From assembly GCA_003129525.1 (NCBI GenBank), contig CP029329.1:529501-593500 (forward strand): a stretch of 64,000 bases of DNA, in the 5' to 3' direction. Positions 20,225-28,426 of this stretch are shown here, piece after piece. Source of the stretch: Clostridium beijerinckii. GTDB taxonomy: Bacteria; Bacillota; Clostridia; Clostridiales; Clostridiaceae. Position 1 is the first letter of the stretch; each line of letters starts with the position of its first letter. The notes under the pieces are model-generated. The model did no database searches. It saw only the letters and a program-made list of their open reading frames with translations, and was not told the origin of the DNA. A program made the translations under genes and the position numbers.

Positions 20225-20491
20225 TTAGTCTTTAATATATTTATTAATTGTAGCTGCACCTTCTTCATGTGCATGATAGTAAACTCGTAAGTTTGCAGCT
20301 TGATCCAGTTCAAATCTTGTTTCTTCAAGAAGTCCATTAGCCTCGGCTGTCATTAGAGCTGTGATTACTGCATCTCTTTTAAGCGCTTTGAAATTACCAT
20401 ATTCACCTTTTAAAGCTTCAATAACATCTTCTGCACATGCCTCATCAACTTTTGTGAAATATTTCAAAATAGCATAGTTAAGTGGTTTCAT
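20225..20491 (-). CDS. Small conserved-looking protein paired with the DMT transporter
   Basis: I do not recognise the family. The 88 residues look like a small helical, winged-helix-sized protein (LNYAILKYFTKVDEACAEDV, then AVITALMTAEANGLLEETRF) without cysteine pairs, signal peptide or membrane segments. It starts one base after the transporter stop codon, with an AGGAGG site inside the transporter's 3' end, so the two are translationally coupled. A role in controlling or accompanying the transporter is inference only. Confidence 0.7.
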   Translation of the reverse strand: MKPLNYAILKYFTKVDEACAEDVIEALKGEYGNFKALKRDAVITALMTAEANGLLEETRFELDQAANLRVYYHAHEEGAATINKYIKD

Positions 20492-20492
20492 A

Positions 20493-21584
20493 CTATTTAT
20501 CCTCCTTTTTTCTGAATAAATCCAATGGGTTCATAGCTATTACTAAGATACCAAGTACCATGAGTACTGCAGCAATCCAAGCTATAGGAGCTAATCCCCA
20601 ACCATCAATACCACCAAATACACCAAGTACTATCCAGCAACAGAATGGTCCCCAGAATGAGTAAGTACCATTACAAGCCATACCAAGAGCAGCACCACAC
20701 ATACTGTTTCCCTTATACCAGGTCATATATGAAATAAATGCACAAAAACCACTTGCAGCAAACCAAATCATAGCAGAACCGCTTGTAAATGCTGCTGTAG
20801 CAAGATCAGTTGAAAGACTAACATTGCCTGCCATCATTCCAAAAATAGGAAGTAAAATGATTAAGTTTGAAATACCTGATGTAACCTGACGAATAGTAAT
20901 ACCAATCTCAGAGTCAATCATAGATGTACCATAACCAGCTACACAACCTTCAAATCCCCAGCCAAGAGCAGCAATGAAAGCAATGCAGATACCTAAAAAC
21001 ATTCCTTCTGGTGCATCTCCGCCAATGCTTGTACTACCGATCATAAAACTAGCAATAACACAAATAACAATACCTAACATCATACGTTTATTTAATTCTT
21101 GTTTGAATAAAATTCTACCTAAAATAGCACCAATAGCTGGACAAAGTGCAGAAATTGGAATAACAATTGAGCCAGCCATCTGAAGACCAACAACATAAGC
21201 TGTACTTGAAATAGGGCCTCCTATAAGAGCCGCTAAAATCATAACACGACCTGGGGTAGTATTAAGACATCTAAAGAAATCTCCAAGCTTTCCTTTAACT
21301 CCTGCAAAAAGCAATGCCCAAACAGCACTACAAGTATCATTTACCGCACTACCAAGTGCACCTAGTAAATATGTAATAACAAACGCCGATAATCCAGCTG
21401 CATTAATACCATACCAGTCAGCCCAAACCCCCTTAGTCATACCAAAAGTCAAAAATGCTGAATAGAATCCATACATAATACCTGAGAATAAAGCGATTAA
21501 AATACCTTTTCTTAAAAATTCTGATGATAATTTCTTTTTAGCAGCAGCTGCAGATGCATTAGCTCCTCCTGTCACTTCGTTCAT
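20493..21584 (-). CDS. DMT-superfamily (EamA-like) transporter
   Basis: A 363-residue membrane protein with about ten hydrophobic segments in two halves, the EamA/drug-metabolite transporter pattern. The substrate is unknown. LicB, the choline importer of lic operons, belongs to the same superfamily but is shorter (about 290 residues); equivalence here is only a possibility suggested by the lic-type genes nearby. The start at 21584 has AAGGGGG eight bases upstream. Base composition differs from its neighbours: 20581-20640 has 26 of 60 G or C, against 18 of 60 in a line of the fusion gene (26401-26460). With its small partner gene it looks like a transferred two-gene module. Confidence 0.8.
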   Translation of the reverse strand: MNEVTGGANASAAAAKKKLSSEFLRKGILIALFSGIMYGFYSAFLTFGMTKGVWADWYGINAAGLSAFVITYLLGALGSAVNDTCSAVWALLFAGVKGKLGDFFRCLNTTPGRVMILAALIGGPISSTAYVVGLQMAGSIVIPISALCPAIGAILGRILFKQELNKRMMLGIVICVIASFMIGSTSIGGDAPEGMFLGICIAFIAALGWGFEGCVAGYGTSMIDSEIGITIRQVTSGISNLIILLPIFGMMAGNVSLSTDLATAAFTSGSAMIWFAASGFCAFISYMTWYKGNSMCGAALGMACNGTYSFWGPFCCWIVLGVFGGIDGWGLAPIAWIAAVLMVLGILVIAMNPLDLFRKKEDK

Positions 21585-21930
21585 AAACAAATCCCCCTTC
21601 TTTTAAATAGAGTTCTCATAAAAACTCATCTGAGCCTATACTTACTCTTTTATATTTATTAAATTATTTATTGATTTTCTGATTTTTTAAATAAATCGCT
21701 TAATAATGAAATTCTTACAAACTTTTTAAGTAAATGATCATTCATCTCATCTCTATATTTTGTACATAAAAATATTCACTATACGTTTATCTAATATATT
21801 TCTTAAGTTCATTTTGTGAACAACTTTATGTTATCATTGTTCATTGTTCATAGCAATATGTTCAGATAAAAAATAATAAAAGTTTTTTTATTAACTTTAT
21901 ATCATCATAAACTGTATGATTTCTTACTTT

Positions 21931-21980
21931 AAAAAAAGGATTCCTAGAAAAAGAAATCAACTTTCTTTTTCTAGGAATCC
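21931..21980 (-). terminator. Terminator of the flippase gene
   Basis: GGATTCCTAGAAAAAG pairs with CTTTTTCTAGGAATCC and is followed by seven T residues on the minus strand. The 21585-22069 gap otherwise shows only AT-rich promoter-like DNA. Confidence 0.9.
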
Positions 21981-22069
21981 AATAATTCAATTTTTATATG
22001 ATAATAAACCTACATTGTATATTAGCTTAACTCATTTAAATAGTTTTATCTGCATTAAGTCAAATGATC

Positions 22070-23527
22070 TTATTTGTGCTTAAACTTTACAAGTATTTTG
22101 TTTAACAACTCAAAGAATACTGAATCTTTAGTAATAATAAGGATTGCTAAATAAACCAATCCACATATCACAACTTCTAATACACATGAAATAATCATAT
22201 TCGATATAACAAATTTTATTGCAAAAGTTATTGGAATGAATACTAATGAATAATAAAAGTATTTAATATTTTCATATGCAAATAAATGTATATCCAGTTT
22301 TATAACCTTTTTAACCATTCTATATTCTAGTGCTATTACAATTAAATTAGCTATAAGTGTTGTTATTATAGCGCTTACCATATTAAAATTTCCTGTAATA
22401 GACAATATTATATTAAATATTAAATTAATTATTCCACCAATCAATACTAATATAGCATCTTCTTTTTCTTTGCCATGGAGATATATCATTTGATTTGCAA
22501 TTACGCCTTCAACACCAATGCTTAACATATATATTGCAAATACTACCATTACTGGTACTGCTCCTAAAAATGCTGGTCCTCCAAATATATATATTGCTTC
22601 TTTTGAAAGGCATAATAAACCTATAGATGCTGGAAATAATAATAAGAAATATATCTTTATTACCTTTTTTAATAATATTAAATATTGTTTTTTAGAATCA
22701 TTCCCTAAGTAATTAGACAGTCTTGGCATAGTAACTTGAATTATTGTTAGGAGTAATGTATTTACTATTAGCATTATTCTTTGAGCCATGTAATAATATC
22801 CAACAGCTGTAGTCCCTCCCATACTATCCTTTAACATGATCTTATCAAGTTGAGTATATAAAACTCCTGTGTTAGAAAGAATTACAACATAAAGCATTGG
22901 TTTAACATGTATAAGAAATTGTAAATTAGAAAAATCAAACTTTAATTTCTTCTTTACATATATAAAACTTATTATATTATTTATAAAATTAAAACCTACA
23001 ACTAAGTATAAATAAAATAGGAAGTCTCCCTTTTCCCTCACAAATAATAAAATCAATGCAGAATATATTATTCTAACCACCATTGTTTTAAGAGCAATAA
23101 AATCATAATTTTCTAATGCTTCGTTAACCCATTCTACATAAAACATATTAAAAACTAAGTTAAAGCCTAAAATTATGCATGTATAAAAATATGGTTCATT
23201 TTTATAAAAAATAGCTACAAATATCATATATGCAGATGACGCAACGATATTGGTAACACTTGTAAAAAGGAATAGACTAGTAAAAGTTTGTCTAAGCTTA
23301 GCTTTATTATCACGAACTTTACTAATTTCCCTCAGACCATATTGATATATACCAAAACTTGCAAATATCAAAAAGTATGCAGTTAATGAATCTCCGTATC
23401 CCATGTAACCATATAATTCATCTCCAAATGATCTACTAACTAAAGGTATTACTAGTATTGGCAAAATTATATTAAATAAATTGAGCATTGCTTTAAAAAT
23501 CGCATTTTTTGAAATTGATTTAGCCAT
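22070..23527 (-). CDS. Polysaccharide / teichoic-acid flippase (Wzx/TacF-like)
   Basis: A 485-residue protein with about 12-14 membrane segments of the MATE/MVF polysaccharide-exporter type (LPILVIPLVSRSFG, GYGDSLTAYF, then LQLDKIMLKD-like segments and GGPAFLGAVPV). It would flip a lipid-linked glycan across the membrane. In pneumococci the related TacF flips choline-bearing teichoic acid precursors beside licD genes, so the lic-type genes on both sides make that role attractive here (inference). The start at 23527 is preferred over one 32 codons earlier because GGAGG lies eight bases upstream. The 23528-23919 gap to the divergent TetR gene shows no gene. Confidence 0.87.
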   Translation of the reverse strand: MAKSISKNAIFKAMLNLFNIILPILVIPLVSRSFGDELYGYMGYGDSLTAYFLIFASFGIYQYGLREISKVRDNKAKLRQTFTSLFLFTSVTNIVASSAYMIFVAIFYKNEPYFYTCIILGFNLVFNMFYVEWVNEALENYDFIALKTMVVRIIYSALILLFVREKGDFLFYLYLVVGFNFINNIISFIYVKKKLKFDFSNLQFLIHVKPMLYVVILSNTGVLYTQLDKIMLKDSMGGTTAVGYYYMAQRIMLIVNTLLLTIIQVTMPRLSNYLGNDSKKQYLILLKKVIKIYFLLLFPASIGLLCLSKEAIYIFGGPAFLGAVPVMVVFAIYMLSIGVEGVIANQMIYLHGKEKEDAILVLIGGIINLIFNIILSITGNFNMVSAIITTLIANLIVIALEYRMVKKVIKLDIHLFAYENIKYFYYSLVFIPITFAIKFVISNMIISCVLEVVICGLVYLAILIITKDSVFFELLNKILVKFKHK

Positions 23528-23919
23528 TTGTTTAGCCTCCATAAATATTAGGATATTTAAAATTATGTATCCTCTTATCTTTTTTACTTTTTCAATTGTA
23601 CATTCTACGCTATTTATTGTCAATTTACATTTTACTTTATATAAATTTTGTAAAATTTATGGACTTTAACCATATTATTGTTTATAATTATACTAACAAT
23701 TGTTAGTTTTAAAATAATACTAAATTAATATAGCGTTTTTTATTATTTATAAACTCTAATGGCTATTTTTCTTATTTGTATATGAGTTAGTTTCATGATT
23801 ATACATTGTGAGTTATTTTTCATATTATAATAACTAAAACTTTTTTGGGTTATCTATGTTTTTCTAACACAATGCTATTTTTAGGAATGTAGCTAATAAT
23901 GTTTAAATAAGGAGTGCTT

Positions 23920-24528
23920 ATGAATACAAAGGAAAAAATTATCTATGAATCATTAAATCTTTTTTCAATAAAAGGTTTCGATGCAATATCTGTTAGAGAT
24001 ATTGCTAATAAAGTTGGAATTAAAGCAAGCTCTCTTTATAATCATTTCAAAAATAAACAAGATATTTTTGATACTGTAATAAAAAAATATTCAAATTATT
24101 CAAATCAAATTTTTAAAAATATAAATACTACTAATAATACAAATAATTTTATAATTAATAGATTTAAGGACTTATCTGATGATCAATTTTTAAAAGTTCA
24201 TATGAAGATGTTTAGATTTTACTTGGAAGATGAGTACATAGTTAAATTTAGAAAAATACTTACAATAGAACAATTCAATAATCCTGAAATATCTAAAATA
24301 TATAATGAAATATTTATTAATAACATTTTAGATGCTCAGGCAAAAATACTAACTATTCTTATAGATGAAAAACTTCTTATTAAGAAAGATCCTTATACAT
24401 TGGCTATTCAACTTTGTTCTCCTATTTTTCTATTATTTTATAAATATGAAAATATGACTGATAAAGAAATTAAAATCTTAAAAAATCACATTCTTGAGTT
24501 TAGAAATACTTATATAATGAAAGGATGA
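23920..24528 (+). CDS. TetR-family transcriptional regulator
   Basis: A 202-residue protein with a standard TetR helix-turn-helix near the N-terminus (ISVRDIANKVGIKASSLYNHF, cut here to its core: DIANKVGIKASSLYNHFKN). The C-terminal half is a ligand-binding helical region with no clear family match. The start ATG at 23920 has AAGGAG five bases upstream. It ends next to the following flavodoxin-family gene, with the stop codon overlapping that gene's ribosome site, so the two form an operon. The regulator probably controls this pair. Confidence 0.88.
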   Translation: MNTKEKIIYESLNLFSIKGFDAISVRDIANKVGIKASSLYNHFKNKQDIFDTVIKKYSNYSNQIFKNINTTNNTNNFIINRFKDLSDDQFLKVHMKMFRFYLEDEYIVKFRKILTIEQFNNPEISKIYNEIFINNILDAQAKILTILIDEKLLIKKDPYTLAIQLCSPIFLLFYKYENMTDKEIKILKNHILEFRNTYIMKG

Positions 24529-24533
24529 TATTT

Positions 24534-25217
24534 ATGAATGTGACCATTATTTATGGAACTATACGTAAAGCAAGTACATATAATTGTGTACAACTTTTAT
24601 TAAATAACATTAAGCTTAATATTGATATAAAAGTTACAGAATTCTTTCTCCCAAGAGATCTACCATATTTTTGTCGTGAATGTACTTCATGTCTTATAAA
24701 TTTAGAAAATGCTTGTCCTCATTTAAATGATAGTAATTATATTATCACATCATTATACAAATCAGATTTAATTATACTTGCATGCCCAGTGTTTAAGTGT
24801 GATATTAGCAGTAATATGAAATTACTTTTAGATAATTTATCTTATAAATTCATTCAAGATAAAAGCAATTCCTTTATGAGTAAAAAAATTGGTTTAGTTA
24901 TGTCAACTGCAGCAGGCGCTGGATTATTCTACACCACTAAAACCTTGGAAAAAGATTTAGCTTTTTGGGGAATAAAGAATATATTTAAGTTCTCTAGTAC
25001 TATTTATGAAATAAATTGGGACCATGTAAACTTGACAACAAAGAAAAAAATGCAGAAAAAAATTTTCACCCTTTCTTGTGAAATTTTAAATCTATATACT
25101 AACTCATTCCCTATAAAAGTACCTATTATAAATAAAATAACCTTATTACAAAAGAGAACTAGATTCAAAGAATATAATTGTGAAGTAATCGATTTTACTA
25201 GTTGTAAAAACCACTAA
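24534..25217 (+). CDS. Flavodoxin-family / NADPH-dependent FMN reductase-like protein
   Basis: A 227-residue protein. The N-terminal VTIIYGTIRKASTYNC is the phosphate-binding loop of the flavodoxin/FMN-reductase fold. FCRECTSC is a cysteine cluster seen in the iron-sulfur flavoprotein-like branch, and LIILACPVFKCDISSNMKLLLD is the second flavin-contact region. It is probably a flavin-binding redox enzyme of the cytoplasm with unknown substrate. It is co-transcribed with the TetR gene. The AAAGGATGA site overlaps the upstream stop codon. Confidence 0.8.
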   Translation: MNVTIIYGTIRKASTYNCVQLLLNNIKLNIDIKVTEFFLPRDLPYFCRECTSCLINLENACPHLNDSNYIITSLYKSDLIILACPVFKCDISSNMKLLLDNLSYKFIQDKSNSFMSKKIGLVMSTAAGAGLFYTTKTLEKDLAFWGIKNIFKFSSTIYEINWDHVNLTTKKKMQKKIFTLSCEILNLYTNSFPIKVPIINKITLLQKRTRFKEYNCEVIDFTSCKNH

Positions 25218-25307
25218 TATTCTCATAACAAAAATATTCAATAATTCTCACATATAGATACTCACCTTCTAGGTTATACTTATACTATGAAAATATACCA
25301 AAATAAA

Positions 25308-25588
25308 AATGAAGGTCATCCGTTTGTAGAAGTGTTACATTAGAAGATTTAGCTGTAGACGTTGTTTCATTTTTATAACAGCTAAGGCATAATCAAAAAA
25401 ATAACAAGTCCATCTGCCAAGCCTATTTTCCACCATGCTGCGTCAGCAAATTGCCCTAATAGGCTTGCTATGAGGCCAATTTACTTCCTTGCCTGATGAA
25501 AAATAATCATGACATTTCGGACTCGTTATTTTCTTTCATATGCCTAAATTCTCAGTAACCTAAACAAACTCATGACCTTCACTTTTGG
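25308..25588 (-). repeat. Hairpin element C, copy 2, downstream of licC, with a nested hairpin insert
   Basis: The outer arms TGAAGGTCAT and ATGACCTTCA pair perfectly over 281 bp. Near the arms are the family marks (on the minus strand TTTGTTTAGGTTAC at the 5' side and GTAACACTT at the 3' side) and an inner AGCTGT/ACAGCT stem. Inside the loop sits a second long hairpin of about 145 bp (AATAACAAGTCC paired with GGACTCGTTATT, then CAAGCCTATT with AATAGGCTTG), absent from the other copies. This looks like one palindromic element inserted in another. The remaining DNA between 25217 and 25597 shows nothing else. Confidence 0.6.
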
Positions 25589-25596
25589 AGACATAC

Positions 25597-26292
25597 CTAC
25601 AATTCAAGTGTCCTTTTAAGGTATTCTAAATCCTCGATTGAATCTATTTCGAATATATCATTTGATTGTATTTTTTCAATATACACATCCATATCCTTAA
25701 GATTATCCACAGCAATATTATCCCAGTATATATCTGTAGAATTATTTACTTCAATGGCTTCTTGAACTTTTTTACATATTAGTGCACCATCTTTTGCACT
25801 CCAGAAAGATGCTCCCGACATTATATAGTTAGGTTTATCTTCTTCTTTTCCAATTTTTATTCCATATATCTTTCCTTGTTCATCATATTTTAGTATCCAT
25901 TCGCCCTTAATACTTTCCTTACAGGCAGAATAATAAACTGATGTATTTGGCATTTCTTTAGGTAGAAAATTTCTTGTTATGTATTGGTCTGCATCAATTA
26001 CATAGGCATCTTCAAGATATTCTCTAACTAAATACATAGTATATATATTATTATAAATATCATATTTGTCATTAATTACTTTGATTAAATTATATTTTTT
26101 AACTAAGTCATCAAATTTTTCATGTAGATATCCTGTTAATACTATAATCTCATCAATTCCAACTTCTCTTAAATTTATTATTTGCCTTTCAAGCAAAGAC
26201 ATTCCATTAACTTCTATTAAAGACTTTGGCGTATTCAAAGTTAAAGGTCTTAACCTAGTCCCCATCCCTGCTGCCATCAAAATTGCTCTCAT
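25597..26292 (-). CDS. licC: Phosphocholine cytidylyltransferase
   Basis: A 231-residue nucleotidyltransferase closely resembling pneumococcal LicC along its length. It has AILMAAGMGTRLRPLTLNTPK at the N-terminus (shown here as motif AAGMGTRLRPLT), VLTGYLHEKFD, NDKYDIYNNIYTMYLV, YVIDADQY, SGASFW and DIYWDNIAVDN. It would couple phosphocholine to CTP to give CDP-choline in the cytoplasm. It follows the choline-kinase fusion gene by only 14 bp, so they are co-transcribed. GAGGAGA precedes the ATG. Confidence 0.93.
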   Translation of the reverse strand: MRAILMAAGMGTRLRPLTLNTPKSLIEVNGMSLLERQIINLREVGIDEIIVLTGYLHEKFDDLVKKYNLIKVINDKYDIYNNIYTMYLVREYLEDAYVIDADQYITRNFLPKEMPNTSVYYSACKESIKGEWILKYDEQGKIYGIKIGKEEDKPNYIMSGASFWSAKDGALICKKVQEAIEVNNSTDIYWDNIAVDNLKDMDVYIEKIQSNDIFEIDSIEDLEYLKRTLEL

Positions 26293-26306
26293 AGTTATCT
26301 TCTCCT

Positions 26307-28157
26307 CTAAAGTTTCTTCAAATATTCTTTAGCTCTATTATATCTATCTATTCCGTAAGTACCAAAGTCATCGCCTTCTGCTTCTTTAATCAATGTCCAA
26401 ACTGCCCATAACATATCTTGGCATATTTGATGTATTAATAGTCTTCTTCTTGAATTTTCATCTGCTTCTTTTCCATTAAAGTATAACCTAAACATTAGCT
26501 CGATGTCATTTTCTGAAAATTCATTTTCTAAAGATAATGCTGCCAAATCCCACATATCATCGTTAGTTCCACTATATTCCCAATCGATTAAGTAAATTCT
26601 GCCTTCAGTATCTTTAACTAAATTTTCAGAAACTAAATCGTTATGAGATGGTACAAATACTCTTTTGCAAATTTTTAATTCTTCTTCAAGAGCCATTACT
26701 TTCTCTCTCACTTCATCATAATCTTCAAAAAAGTCTCCTTTATCTTTTCTTAAAATACCTTCATATTTTTCAAGTTCTCTAAACATATTAAACTCATTAT
26801 CCATATGGAAATCAGTTGACTCATGTAAGTCTCTTAAAATGCCTGTAACTTGTTTTAAGTTTTCTTCTTTTTTTATACTTCTATGAGTTAAAGTTTCTGC
26901 ATTTTCTATAAACTTAGATATTTTAACTCCAGTTTCAAGACTAAAGTAAGGTACTTCTACATTATATCCTTTTTCTGAAGCAATTGCAGAATTAAACATT
27001 TCTGTATTTCTATTAATCATTTGCTCTGTTCCATTTCCTGCAACCCTTAATATATATCTACTACCTTTAACACATATTCTATAATTTTTATTTGTCATAC
27101 CACCTGCGAGTTCAACTTCTGTAATATCTTCATCCTTCACTTTCAGAGCTTCACGAATAATAGCCTTTATATTATTTATTTCATAACTAAGTTCTCTTCT
27201 TCTTATAGTTGGATAAAGATAATTTTTAATCTTTTCATACTCTTTTTGAGTATCTGCATCTCCCCAAGCCAGATCATCTATTTTAACAAACCCAATATTA
27301 TAATTTCTAGCTACATCCAATAATACATATTCATAATTTAAATAGGGATTAACATTTCCTTTGAATTCTTCAAGCATCATATTATATAACTTATAAGAAA
27401 TCTTAGTAAGTCCTATCATTTCTCCATCAATTCTATTAAATTGGTGAATATCTTTTGACATCTTAAATAAGTGATTGTCTCTAATTTCAACAAAAGCCTC
27501 ATCTCCTGAACCACTTTCATTAGTAAAAAGTATACAATCACGATTTTCACTTTCTGCCAGTTCCTTAATAGCTTTTCTTTCAAAAATCAAGTCATTTTCA
27601 ACAAGTAAAAAGTCATCATCAATATATTCTTTAGCTAAAGACAATGAATGCATAGTCCCTGTCCATTTATAAGTATCACTTTTTACTAAAATTATATTTT
27701 TGCTATTTTTAAAACGCTCTTCATAATATTCACTTTTATAACCTATTACAATAACGATTTTAGTTATTCCATTTTCTTTCAATATGTTTAAAGTTCTATC
27801 AATTAACTTAATATCTTCAATTTCAAGCATTCCTACAGGCTTTCCAAATTCTTCAGCTTTGCCTGCTGCAAGTATTACAGCTTGTTTTACAATTTTCTTT
27901 TCTTCTTCATGAATCTTTAATCTAGTGCTTTTTGCAGATGCAATATTTTCTTCTAAAAATTTCATTCCTTTTTCAGTTACCTTATATAAAGTTCCTCTAT
28001 TATTAATAATTCTATCTATGAACCCCTCCATAGTAAAATCCTTCAAAACAGCATTAACCTTTCCAAGAGACATATTTGTTCTCTTAGCTAATTCCCTTTG
28101 ATTAATATTAAAATTATCATTTAATGCCTTTAAAACTTCTAATTTATCCTCTAACAT
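26307..28157 (-). CDS. HTH / nucleotidyltransferase / choline kinase fusion (LicA-like C-terminus)
   Basis: A 616-residue protein in three parts. Residues 1-75 form a winged helix-turn-helix (NQRELAKRTNMSLGKVNAVL). Residues about 90-330 form a LicC-like nucleotidyltransferase domain whose signature loop is unusual (LAAGKAEEFGKP instead of an LAAGxGxRL form). Residues about 335-616 are a choline/ethanolamine kinase (GGMTNKNYRI, then catalytic HNDLVSENLV and IDWEYSG). The kinase phosphorylates choline, giving the substrate for LicC in the next gene. The HTH suggests self-regulation or a moonlighting repressor. The activity of the middle domain is unclear: it may use another base or amino-alcohol phosphate, or be regulatory. 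The start at 28157 has GGAGGG five bases upstream. Confidence 0.88.
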   Translation of the reverse strand: MLEDKLEVLKALNDNFNINQRELAKRTNMSLGKVNAVLKDFTMEGFIDRIINNRGTLYKVTEKGMKFLEENIASAKSTRLKIHEEEKKIVKQAVILAAGKAEEFGKPVGMLEIEDIKLIDRTLNILKENGITKIVIVIGYKSEYYEERFKNSKNIILVKSDTYKWTGTMHSLSLAKEYIDDDFLLVENDLIFERKAIKELAESENRDCILFTNESGSGDEAFVEIRDNHLFKMSKDIHQFNRIDGEMIGLTKISYKLYNMMLEEFKGNVNPYLNYEYVLLDVARNYNIGFVKIDDLAWGDADTQKEYEKIKNYLYPTIRRRELSYEINNIKAIIREALKVKDEDITEVELAGGMTNKNYRICVKGSRYILRVAGNGTEQMINRNTEMFNSAIASEKGYNVEVPYFSLETGVKISKFIENAETLTHRSIKKEENLKQVTGILRDLHESTDFHMDNEFNMFRELEKYEGILRKDKGDFFEDYDEVREKVMALEEELKICKRVFVPSHNDLVSENLVKDTEGRIYLIDWEYSGTNDDMWDLAALSLENEFSENDIELMFRLYFNGKEADENSRRRLLIHQICQDMLWAVWTLIKEAEGDDFGTYGIDRYNRAKEYLKKL

Positions 28158-28366
28158 AATAACCCTCCACAATTTTAAATTAATAATCCACAGTTTTTGA
28201 TAATACAGTTGTGGATAAATTTCTACACATATTCAATGTTCGAAATTTGAACTATAATTAATTATATTACCTAAAATTATGGATGTCAATTGTGAATATT
28301 TAAATATTATATTTTAATTAGTAACATTTATAATTATTAAAAATTAAAAATGGTCTCATTATAAAT

Positions 28367-28410
28367 AAAAAAGTAGGATTGATATTACCATATTGCAATA
28401 TCAATTCTAC
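28367..28410 (-). terminator. Terminator of the 28427-31561 gene
   Basis: GTAGGATTGATATT pairs with AATATCAATTCTAC and six T residues follow on the minus strand, 17 bp after the stop codon. Confidence 0.85.
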
Positions 28411-28426
28411 TTTAATTAGATACCTT

